Shown: piece by piece, positions 24,701 through 35,300 of the stretch
How the letters are laid out: each line of letters opens with the position of its first letter
How positions within the stretch are numbered: the stretch's first letter is position 1
Assembly: GCA_002794775.1 (NCBI GenBank)
Contig: NBAY01000039.1
Coordinates: 62,001 to 126,000, forward strand
DNA length: 64,000 nucleotides
Reading direction: 5' to 3'
Source: Porodaedalea pini
Lineage: Eukaryota > Basidiomycota > Agaricomycetes > Hymenochaetales > Hymenochaetaceae
Position numbers and translations under genes: made by a program
Notes under the pieces: generated by a model
The model's input: the letters and a program-made list of their open reading frames with translations, nothing else
What the model was told of the DNA's origin: nothing
Database searches by the model: none

Positions 24701-25538
24701 GGCGCACAGTACCCGCCGCCAATAAATGGCTATCCTTTCCCAGTAGCGCCATCTGCGTATGGTGTACCGGCTTATCCCGCATACGCGGCATATTATGCCG
24801 ACCCACGATATGCACAATATGCCCATTACGCTCAATATAGTATGCCGGGAGCGCCTATGCCTTATGCAGTTCCCGTATCCCCTGCTCCAGGCATGCAGCA
24901 GCACACTACTCCACCTCCGCCTGCACCGGGACAGATAACTGCGGCTGCGAATCCCGAGCAATTGAGTACCTCTTTGCCAACACCATCACCTACTGCGAGT
25001 GCGGATGAACCCGCGAGTGCTCCCGGGCCTGAAATAGCCGTTTCTCCGACACGAACGGCGTCATTCAGTGCGGCCAGTGATCGCCAGAAACGGCCTAGAT
25101 CTCGAGAGATGTCTATGTCACCGGAAGATGCACAGCTGCATAAGAAGCATCGGTCCGAGTCATCCCTGCCGCAATCTAGCGTGAAGCGGGAGTCTGTGAG
25201 CGCTTCGCCGGCTCCCCGACTCCTGTGTCAAGTTCCAATGATAGAGCGTCCAGTGTGGAACAGCTTCTTCGTGAGTAAAGGTCTGCAAATTCGAACAAAA
25301 ATTTGTATTGAATAAGCTATCATCCTCAGGATATTGTGAATCAGAGAGTCTTTCATGGCCCGAGTTTGGCTCGAAACAGATGAAAAATGAACACGGGGAG
25401 AATGTGTTCAAGGTCTGGATTGTGATGGGGAAGGAACGACTTGAGTTACCCATTGCATTCCTGTCTGAGAATGAAGGCAGGCAGCGAGTTGCAAAGCAGG
25501 TCCTGCAGCGACTTCGGTCTCAGTCCGCAAGTAAATGA
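21776..25538 (+). CDS. Large protein with five dsRBM-like repeats and a Pro/Gln/Tyr-rich region
   Basis: Exon model: 21776-22175, possible 18-nt exon 22300-22317, 22455-22820, 22870-23286, 23345-23629, 23691-25270, 25317-25538; about 1095 residues. A segment of about 45-60 residues recurs five times, always an aromatic or hydrophobic strand pair followed by a Lys/Ala-rich helix: TTEREFSRKSDAKARAATIA, VYNSQPLAKKACSEAAVRQG, TRFSKRSDAKAAVCLQAMSQ, EYRTKTDAKIAVVFAAGVEA, and a last copy with ENEGRQRVAKQVLQRL. The shape, including the (K/R)xxAKxxAA helix, resembles double-stranded-RNA-binding motifs; I infer RNA binding and do not prove it. A region at 24060-24960 is rich in Pro, Gln and Tyr (PYPMQQGAQYPPPING). 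The 25270/25317 junction keeps frame, but a neighbouring frame (SSVEQLL) looks better, so a frame problem is possible there. Confidence 0.75.
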
Positions 25539-26178
25539 ATGTTTATGCTGCAATGTACAAGATGACTTTCACGCTTCTTTTTGTTTGGTGTCGATACTGC
25601 TATCCATATATTACTTAGACTCGTATATGATGTTGCTTCTATGCTTCTGTACGCTTTGTGGTACGATTTTGCTGTCGTATATCCATATGTCCTTGAAGAT
25701 TGCATTAATATTGTGTACCTGCCTTCTCCGATGTTCATTGAATTTTATGGTCAGGACACGCCGCAAAATGGAGACGTAATCAGAAAAATAAAAAGTCTAA
25801 ATAAGGTTTCGCCCTTCGGAGTTCTAATGATCTGCGTTCCTCGCCAGTCCTCGCGAGACAAGCCGCGAAGCTTACCAACAGCAACCTTGTCCTCTTCAAC
25901 GAACTGGGCGTTATTTCTAAGAAATCAGCCATTTTCACCGACGCAGGAGATCATCACAAGCAAAATGTAACCTGCTACTATGGGCGCGATTGTGGCGTAA
26001 TGAACATGAAGCTGCAGAATGCTATATCGTCATAGTTCGGTGGACCTGTGACCCCAAAAATAGTAGTTCTTAATTTTGTTCGCAGGGCGGCGTTGATCAT
26101 CCAAGGCGACCTGGAACAGCGCTCGGCAACTGCATGGTGGACCGTCAAGGGCACCCCCTTTGTATTAGAGACACCGAA
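25539..26178. other. Spacer before hydrophobin-like gene
   Basis: No gene seen. 25560-25790 is AT-rich, as expected for a 3' flank. Confidence 0.4.
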
Positions 26179-26185
26179 TATAAAG
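26179..26185 (+). promoter_or_regulatory. TATA box of hydrophobin-like gene
   Basis: TATAAAG, 107 bp upstream of the ATG at 26286. Confidence 0.5.
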
Positions 26186-26285
26186 TCGGCCTCATCGGAA
26201 CTACAAGCCTTTCAGCGTTCTTTACTTGAGCCTCCTTTCCCTCCTCTTTACGTCCTCCTGCTCTCTTCTCTCTGCCTCCGACGCA

Positions 26286-26818
26286 ATGAAAATCACTTCC
26301 ACCTCTGGTTCCGTCTTCCGCTACATTGTGCTCGCAGTGCTCTTCGGTGCTGCCGCTGCGGGCGTCTCCAAAGTGCCGACCCCATCGCACACTCGTTCCT
26401 CGATCGCGCCGTCCCCGACCTCGACTGCCTCACTCTGCTCGAAGCACCCAGTCCAGTGCTGCGCCGCTGTTGCCGAGTCGAATAGCACGACTGCGTCTTC
26501 AGTGCTCGGGTTGTTGGGAGTCACCGTCCCGAAGAAGACGGTGGAGATTGGATACAATTGCACGTCAATCAGCGATGAGGATGTTAAGGGAGGATTCTGG
26601 CGAGTCCCGAGTTAATAGTGACGGATCCAGATAGTCTGACAATCTTTCTCCTTTCCTCAGTGACAATTCTATCCTTTGTTGCCAAAAGATCTATAGTGAG
26701 CTTATTGTGTTGCTCAACACTGTGGCCAGAGCATTAACCGGCTTCTTGCGTAGAAGGGACCGTGTCTTCCAGTGTAAACAGTACGGTCGGTGTAAACTGC
26801 ACCGATGTTGCAGTCTAG
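26286..26818 (+). CDS. Class I hydrophobin-like protein, atypical cysteine set
   Basis: Parts: 26286 to about 26582, 26661-26695 and 26754-26818. It is a small secreted amphipathic surface protein that coats hyphae or spores. The signal region is VFRYIVLAVLFGAAAAG, then a Ser/Thr/Pro stretch. Hydrophobin cysteines visible: LCSKHPVQCCAAV, VEIGYNCTS, SILCCQK and VGVNCTDVAV at the C-terminus. That makes seven; the fifth of the usual eight is not found. The second intron (26696-26753) is clean, but no GT donor joins exon 1 to exon 2 in frame. The gene may be decaying, or its first intron may use a signal I cannot see. Family assignment is firm, integrity is not. Confidence 0.7.
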
Positions 26819-27469
26819 AAGCCTCTGTCCAACGTTTATCGTTGTCGTCATGCTTTGCGTGCCGAGGCTTTTGCGTGAAGGCCAGGTACCTATACGGACA
26901 TCCATTGCCGCACCCACACTCAGCCCCACGCCACGCGCGTGTTGGACTACACTAGACACTTTTAGGACATTACACGAGGCTTTTCCCCAATAACTTCGGA
27001 CTATCTCTCGCTTCAATCGACTTCTTACTTCCTCCGGACGCTTCTCGACGAGCTTATGAACGACTTGAACTACGCCTCTCCACTCGTTATATAATACTGT
27101 GTCATGTCTCATCTTCGTTGTACCCGTATTTCTCTGTGCACTAGGTCCTGCAGATGACTGCGTTCTGCATACTGTTATCGCCTATACTGATCTGTGTGCC
27201 TGTAATTCTAGCCAGTTTCAGCACATAGTTGCCGGCCAAAGCCATGCTGTCCGTAAATGGGCATCATAGTTGCCTCATTCGGACCGTGTCGGACTTAAGC
27301 ATTAATATTCCAAGTATAGTATATTCCACGTGCCTGGGGCGTGAGAACTCGGCGTCCAAGACCGACACGTCGAGCTCGCACTGCTGCGCGTTTCTTGACT
27401 TCAACAACTACGTCCCTGCGTCCTGTGAAAATACTGCAACTTAGATTCGCTTTGGTTGCTCGTTTTAAG
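26819..27469. other. Spacer
   Basis: 3' flank of the hydrophobin-like gene and promoter of the RhoGEF gene. Two short ORFs on opposite strands are not supported as genes. Confidence 0.4.
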
Positions 27470-30400
27470 ATGCATCGCCCGGCGACGCGGAGAGACGATG
27501 CGCGCAGCACCACGCGCGGAGCTCTGCCACCCGGAAAATTAACAGCCCTCGACCACGCGCGTAATGGGATTCCAGCCGGCGAGCCATCGCCGACGACGGA
27601 AGCAATTCAACGGCCCGAAAAGCATTCTAGGCCCAGCAAAACATCGGAGAAGAGATCTAGGCCGTTGACTTCGTCGACAAACAACACCGTGCCTGAGGTC
27701 GACGATGTGCCCGCGCGGACATCACGGAACGACGCAATGCGGATGTCGAGCGCCCTGAGCCAGAGGAAGATGGGAAGGTCGTCGACTCCGGGACCGCCAG
27801 ATGAGAATGACGACTGGATCGACAATCAACAGGCCCCGCCTCTGCCATCCATGAGTGGAGGGTCTCGCACAAGGAGTCGCACCGCCTCTGCAGGTGGCTC
27901 GAGGAGCAGAGTTAAGTCTGAAGAGAGAAAACCTCGTTCTTCCTTTCCTCAAGATGATACAGACGAGCAAGCTGAAAAAGGCGATCGAGGACCTTCCAGA
28001 ACAACACGGGAAACTGAAGCTGGGAGTCACAGCGCGAGAATTCGTTCTAACTCTACTTCTCAGGACAAGACGAAATCACTTAAGCGCAGGATCTCCTGGG
28101 GAAGAAACAAAAAAGAATCTGAGGAGCCACCCCAGCAAGAACCGAACTACAAGAGAGCTAGCGAGCTCGGGCTGCCTGAGCTCGAAAGGGAACTTGTCCC
28201 TAGTCTTCGAGATACTATTCACAGGATGACTGGGGACCATCGAGCTTCAAATGATGGCACAAGGTACTCACCTCTTGGAGATACCGCTGCGCACCAGTAC
28301 ACACATCCTTCACCTAATTTCTCTAGTTCTCTCTCTCCACCTACTACATACGAAAGGGCCACGTCTCCGTTATCCCTCCGGTCCACCTCACCTTTGCCTA
28401 TGCAGTCAACTCCCATGAAGTCAAGGTATCCAACTCGCAGTCCTCGCGCCGAATCGTCTCACGACGTGCCCGACGCTTTTGAACGTGGTACGTTAGCAGC
28501 GAATATTTCCACCGCTGTTCTGACCTTTATTTGTAGAGCCAATAGTGAGCCCAAAGTACTCTAGAGCTATAAGTGCAGAAAATGATAGTGAGACCCTTGG
28601 GAAGGCTATGCGACACTCCGAGGCCTCTGAATCCAAGCCAAAGTCAAATTTGAAATCATCTTTGAAAGCGCCTCGTTCTAGGAACAAATATCAAAACCTT
28701 TCGCCTAACTTAGATATCGACGATTCTGCTTCAGAGCCGGTACTACGAACGCCGCGAATCCGATCGTCTTCAAGGTCGCATGGCAGCCCCCTTCTATCTG
28801 TCTCTACATCTTCCCCGAGGACATCGTCGAACATTCCTTCTCCAAAGCTACGATCGCGCTCGTCTTCATCTACTATGCGCACGGACCAGTCGTCCTCCTT
28901 ACCGCAAGCATCTGGGCATAAGTCTCCTAGATCGCTGGGCAACTCTCAGTCACCGATGCTCTCCACTGATCAGGTTGAAACGAATTCTCGGTCTCCTCGC
29001 TCCGCGCATACTAGTAGTAGGCTTAAGTCTGTTGCAAGACTGCCACCATCAAACTCCCCGATGCTCAATAGTGCAGAAGACGGGGAAGTAACCCCTAAGG
29101 TAGCTCGTGTCGCTTGGAACAGAGATTACCAAGGTACAACTGAAACAGACAGTAGCGCTGATGAGAAAATCCGTGTCGTTAGTCGACAGTCATCTAGCCG
29201 CCCTTCATCTCGCTCGACGTCTACAAGACCATCCTCTAAGACTGATTACGATCTTGGACATCCTTATCGTCATTCGGAGAAGTCGCCAGTGACAGTCTCC
29301 GAGTCTGAGCAAAGCGCTTCCGACATCTACGAGCCCGAAGTCATGCAATGCGACAAAGTATCCGATGATTCTCATATACGAAGGAAGAACGAACTCGTAG
29401 ATCTGGTGGCTGGACTCAACCTCGATCTTGGTCCGCAGAATGGTGGGCATGGCCCTACTTCTGGTTATAGAAATGCGTCACATGCGGGGCGCATCAACGT
29501 GAGGACAGATATCTCGCAGAGTCAGTCTAGCTACACGGCCGAAGGTCCTCAAGGCATAGTCGGGATTGCGATGGGAGGGTCTAGCGCGACTGTCGGGCTC
29601 GAGGATAACCTCAAGCTGCCAAACGAAAATGAGTTCTCTTCGGGACATCAGAACCACGGTTCTACGCCGCACGAACGGCAAGACGACCCACGTTCTCGTC
29701 GTTCAAGCTCCTTGAAGCGCCTCTCCACATCTCCGCGACCTGATGGGCGGACCTGGCTACCGATGCCAACCAAGTAAATGGCTTGCTCAAGCCGGGCTGG
29801 GGAAATGCCAACCGCGATAGCTTGCTCATGCTCAATGCCGATCGCCAACGCGAAGCTTTTGGCATTCCGCTTTCCGTTTCTGGTGTGCGCGAAGGGAATG
29901 AGATGCTTTCATCTACAGAGAGCAACACGTCCATGAAGAATCCGACACTAGACTCAGAGTGGGAGGGCGAAGCTACTGATGGTCTCGGATTGAGCCACGG
30001 TGCAGAGAAGTTATTCCATACTCTCGGCATCGGTGCAGACGCACACCACGGCGACAATCAGTCCACGAAGAGACATCGTGCATCATGGCGCTCGAGCATG
30101 GCTGAAGCTGAGAAGTACTTAACGGATACCGTGCGCCCTGCGCTAGGAACTGTGTCGGCTAGTTCTTCGAGCTCTTCCATCTACGAGGATGATGTCCCAG
30201 ACAGACCGTGGCAGAAGAGAGAACGCGACCTCGACCGCGTCCAAAGCGTCAGCGGAAGTAGTATCAAATCCTCCTGGAAGAAGACGCTGCCCAACTCTGC
30301 ATATGTTTCTCTACTGGAGCGGCATGGTGAGACTGAAATGCGTCGGCAAGAAGTCATATGGGAGCTCTGTGAGACGGAGCAAGCATTCTTAAAGAGCTTA

Positions 30401-32198
30401 CGCACTGCGCTGAAAGTGTTTGTCCACCCTCTCCTCGGGAAGAATCGTACATGGGTCTCTGGTCTTCCGAGCAATGTCTCGCGGCTATTTGACTGGCTAG
30501 AGGATGTCTTCCAACTTCACGCTCAGATAAGCTCTGCCTTACAGCATGCTCGCTCTTCGCAATATCCTGTTGTCCTGCGGATCGCTGAGGTCTTCAGGAC
30601 TTTTATTCCGAGGCTAGAAGTCTATCAGCCGTACATCGTGCGCTTGGACGAGGTGGTTGACGAAATAGAAGACATGATAAAGGATCCTCGGAATGAACTT
30701 GGCGAGTTCTTCAGGATTCAAAGCTCTAGCGAAGAATGTTCAGGCATGACCTTCAACTCCTTCCTATGGCTACCGCTAACGAGATTGGGAAGGTATCTGA
30801 AGCACTTCAATGTGAGTCTTGCTCTTGTTGATGCGATTTTACATTAGTTAACGGTTTGGGCGCCAGGAACTGTGGGATCTTACTCAGAGGTCGCATGTGG
30901 ACCATTTGCCAACTTTCTCGCTGCTCCATTCTGCAACGATGGTCGTACGTGTTATGCGAGAAGTAAAGTTGCGGGAAGAAGAGTACGCGTTCGTCAAAGA
31001 TCTCGTCTCTGGCATCCAAGGTCTTCCCGATTCTACGCAGCTGATGCGGCGAGAGAGAAGACTTATTGCACATGGTGCGCTCCAACGCGTTCATCTCAGC
31101 GAACGTTCCAGGGATCTGTTAGAACGGAACTCTTGTCCGAGTACATCCCATGTTGGACGGGACGCAAATCGCGGACATGAGGTTCACTTTGAACGACCGC
31201 ATCGATCAATGCACCGAAGGGCTAACTCATTGGACTCTTGTCTTTCGGACGCAGCATCTATGACTTCAATATCGTCCGCAGCTTCAAATTCATCGCTCAA
31301 TGGGGAAAGCGTATTCCGGAATGGCTTTCCTGGTAAAGACGGCTTTAAAGAGAGAGAGAATGAGGCAACCTATGGAGGACGTTTTGATAGGAAAAGACAA
31401 GGTAACAAGATTTCCCGCGACAAGACGAGGACGACGCAACTGTATGCCTTCATCTTCACCGATTTGGCGATATTTACGACGATCCTTCCTCATCGCTCGG
31501 ATGATGGGAGGAGTCAAGATGCTCTGAAATTGCTGGATATCATTGGTATTTGTCGCGTCCTAACCGTAACCGACCACTCAGGAAATCTCGGTTCGTGCTC
31601 AGACACTTCATTTATTCCAAGCTAGCTGACCTTCCTGCGCATAACAGGATATGATCATCTAGTTGGCCTACATGTTTTACCGATGGACATTGAACAGCTC
31701 GACAGCGGCATTCTCTCGGACGCTTCAGCAACGTCTTTGTTCATCCACATTCCCCATGCTCAGAGCTCCAGCCCGCAACACGCGGACGCGCGGAAGCGAT
31801 GGCGGCTTGCGTTCGAACAGTGCTATCATTTCACCTTGCGATCACTGTCCTTTCCGGCACATTCGGGGAGATATCTCGCTCACGGGCCGGCTTCAGACCA
31901 GGATGAAAACACTCGGCACACCGTCATGGCCATCCTCGCATCTGGTCTCCCTCTTCCCAAGAGTCCATCAGTCCAGATTGGCGAAATTGAGAAGAGCATA
32001 GCGGGAGATGCCGCTTTGAGGGAACGCGAAGAGCGTGGCTGGTGGGCTTTACGCTTCCAACAGACTCTGCACGAAATGCAGCGCGATGATATGCCTCCGC
32101 CGTCGTTGCAGAGAACATCCTCCTTGCCATCTTCGTCGGCCGGACGGAAAACGATGTCTGGACGAAGGCGTTTGAAACTGAGAAGCGGGAGAAAATAA
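27470..32198 (+). CDS. Rho guanine-nucleotide exchange factor (DH domain) with long disordered N-terminus
   Basis: Exons: 27470-28487, 28537 to about 29690, about 29775-30811, 30867-31590, 31648-32198. The first 850 or so residues are Ser/Arg/Pro-rich and disordered. The DH (RhoGEF) domain follows: RRQEVIWELCETEQAFLKSL, then AFLKSLRTALKVFVHPLLGK, FRTFIPRLEVYQPYIV, FNSFLWLPLTRLGRYLKHFN and RSHVDHLPTFSLLHSATMVV. A PH-like region may be represented by TTQLYAFIFTDLAIFTTILP and the segment after 31648. Such proteins load GTP on Rho/Cdc42 GTPases in cell polarity. Near 29690-29775 the reading frame must change: either a short intron or an indel, not resolved. The end is basic (SGRRRLKLRSGRK). It converges with the SulP gene at 159 bp. 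Confidence 0.85.
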
Positions 32199-32357
32199 CT
32201 TAGAGATTGGGTGAATACAAGTGTATTTGTTGCGCAGTTTCGTTCGTTTTGCCTTGCGATACATTGAAGAATGTCTATAATCCCTCTATACCTAAAATAT
32301 ATCCGTCCGTTCACCCGTATGTCAGTGAAATACCGAAAAAAAGATGCGGTGAAGAGT

Positions 32358-35300
32358 CTATTGCCGAGCAGCCAATGCAGATAAGAGAATGTCGTAGTCC
32401 GTTTTCGCAACTGGAGGGGGATCCGTACATCAGAGGACAATGGCAAGCATCGGTGTGAAGAACTAACGTACCTTTCAAAACCAAATGAAAGAATACGCGT
32501 GCAAGCTCGGGCTGTTCTACTTCCAGCTTCTCCAGTTTTTTCATGGACAATTTCCAAAGCACTGCGTCTTTTTCGACGATGACGCGTGCATTTCGGGGCA
32601 AGTTCGACAGCGCAGACAGCTCACCGGCGAGCGTACCCCCGACCATCGACTCCTCAAAGGCATCCTTACGGTCGAGGAAGCTGTAGCTCGCGCGCAAGAC
32701 GCCCGACTCGATGAGATACAACCCATCCGGTTCGTCATCCTGTTCCCAGAGCACCGTCCCCTCTACAGCAGTGACGCGCTCGAAGCTGGCGAGCAGCGGC
32801 TGGAAATGCTCCACGTCGACCCGACCGTACGAGCTGAACGCCTTGCTGAGCGCGACATACGCATTTTCCGTGTCGTCGACAGTGTCGGCTTCAGGAGAGT
32901 GATCTGAAACGGAAGTAACATGAGTCAACGACGAGCTGTTGTGAACGGAGGATGAACTTACCAATCTCCAACGTTCGACCTGCCGCAGCGTAGATCTCGT
33001 TCCGGCGAGGCGAATTTTGGAAGGACTCCCCCATGTCAAAAGCTGGGTCCTGTGGCCTTCCCGGTAAAGCTAGAGGAACTTCGTGAGCAAGACCCGTTAT
33101 GGTTTTATGTACGAGGAATTCTACCGATGGCTTTGTAAGTAGTATCCGCCTCGCTTTTCTGGCTCATAAACCACGCCCTTAAGTATGCATTTTCCGTCCC
33201 TGTATAAACAAGTAATATCAACTGATTATGCGGAAACGGTCAAGGATGAGTTCAGCTTACACTCCATCGCGTCGCTGAAGCTCCCAAATAACTCGACACA
33301 CTCCTCTTCCAGCAGGCCAACGCTCTGCAGCGCACGCCCGACAGACGACTCCTCTGCGAAGCCGCAAAGCACCATCGTGATCTCTCGCGAGAAAAGCAGG
33401 CGCTGAATGCGAACGAAAGCCTCCGCGGAGGACATGTCGACGCCGGCGACCAGTGTGAGGTCGACAACGAGAAATCGCACGGGGTTACGCTGCCACGCCA
33501 GCGGCTCGACGAGTGCACGAATTGCCTCCTCCACCTGTGTGATCGTGCCAAAGAAGAGGAAGCCTGAAAGTGAGAGTGAGACATAAGCACACTGCATCTT
33601 ACTTGGTGAATCGGATGAACACACGCCTTGGAGGCGGAGCACGATGGTCTGGCTCGCGACTTGCCGGATGTAGTCCCTATGCGCGCTTGGCCGGCGCACG
33701 GCAGACATGGCAGACTCGCCGGTAAACATTGCCCTAATGCTGCGCCGACGAGAGTTCTGCACGACGAAAAAGAAACCTATAAGGCGAGCCAGTCACTAAG
33801 AAACTGCCCACTTTCTATGGCTATGATAACTTACAGCAGACGACGATACCGAAGAGCACGCCAACAACGAAGTCCCAGACTGACATGCACACCATAATGC
33901 TGATGATTGTAAGGTACTCAGACTTGTTCACGCGTTGCCGCGTGTCCCACAGAGCCTCCTTGACGAGATCGATTCCGAGCACAAAGATGAGCGCGCCGAC
34001 CAGCATAATCGCTACGAATATACGACCATCCACTCTGAATAGAAATAAAGTTGTGCAATTTGTCGCGACTTACGGATGTATCCAATCGGTGCAGTTCCGA
34101 CGATGAGGAGCAAGAAGGTCGCGAGCGCAAGCATGAAACCCGACACACGCGTCGTGCCTCCAACCCGGTAGAACAGAAGTGTGTTGACATACACCAAGTA
34201 GTTTGGTCTGTGCCAGGTAAATCAATGATATCCTACAAGAGTTGAGCTCATGTTTAAGGGAGAACACGTACACGACGCCAAGGAACCCAGCCAACAAGTT
34301 GGAGTACCCATGGGCGACGAGCTCTTTATTTGTGTCGACATCTTCGTTCAGCGAGACGGCTTTGGAATGATAGAACAAAATCAGAACGATCCATGGCGAA
34401 TAAGACATTAAACACCCCCACCGAGAGCAGGCACGTTCAGAGGTGGATGAAGGATGTTAAAGAATAATCTATAGCGTATTCATAAGATTTCAGTCTCAGC
34501 GCGCCATATCATAACGGTTCAAAACGCACAGCGCGAACTGCGTGGGCAATGTTTTCCAAAGGGCGCGGAAGCTCGTATTTTCCCAGCCTTTATAATAACG
34601 ACATAAGATCAGTTTGGCTCTTCTATATATGTGCAAAGGCAGAGGCAACTCACTGAAGTATGAGTAGAACTTGTACCATGCCTCAGAAGAACTGCCCATG
34701 TCGAAGATCCAGCCCGCACGTCGGAGCGTTGGGATATCCAGGCGAGCCGCTCCGACAACGGTGTAAAAGATAGCTGGAATCAACATGAAGTCTGAATGCA
34801 ATTCATAAGCAACCAAGAAAAGGAGCAAGGTTAAGAGGTAAAGTCTGAGATAAGTAGACGTAAGGTATAGAAAAGGAAGCACTGACAGATAGGGAAGATG
34901 AACTGATGGTTGAAGCGGTGCGTGATGAGACGGAGGAGGACAGCGAGCGCCAGCGCGGGCAGCCAGAGTGCCAACACGCGACCGCTACCGAAGAAAAATT
35001 TGAGCGTGTCGAACGAATAACTAAAGTCGTCATCGTCGATGCGCGCACAGACTGTCAACCTATTCAGCAGACGATCAACACAGACTCCGTGTGGCGGACG
35101 TAACGGATATAAAATCCGCTAACTTTGACCAACGATCACTCACCCGGTTTGAATAAGGAATACGCCAACGCCGCCAATGCACCCAACAAGTATATGCCTC
35201 GGGAAGAAACCGATCACGACACCAAGGCGCAAATATCCCAGCAAAAAAAACGTCAAGCCTGTGAAAACCGACGACAGAGCGAACGCCGCAATCGTCGTGC

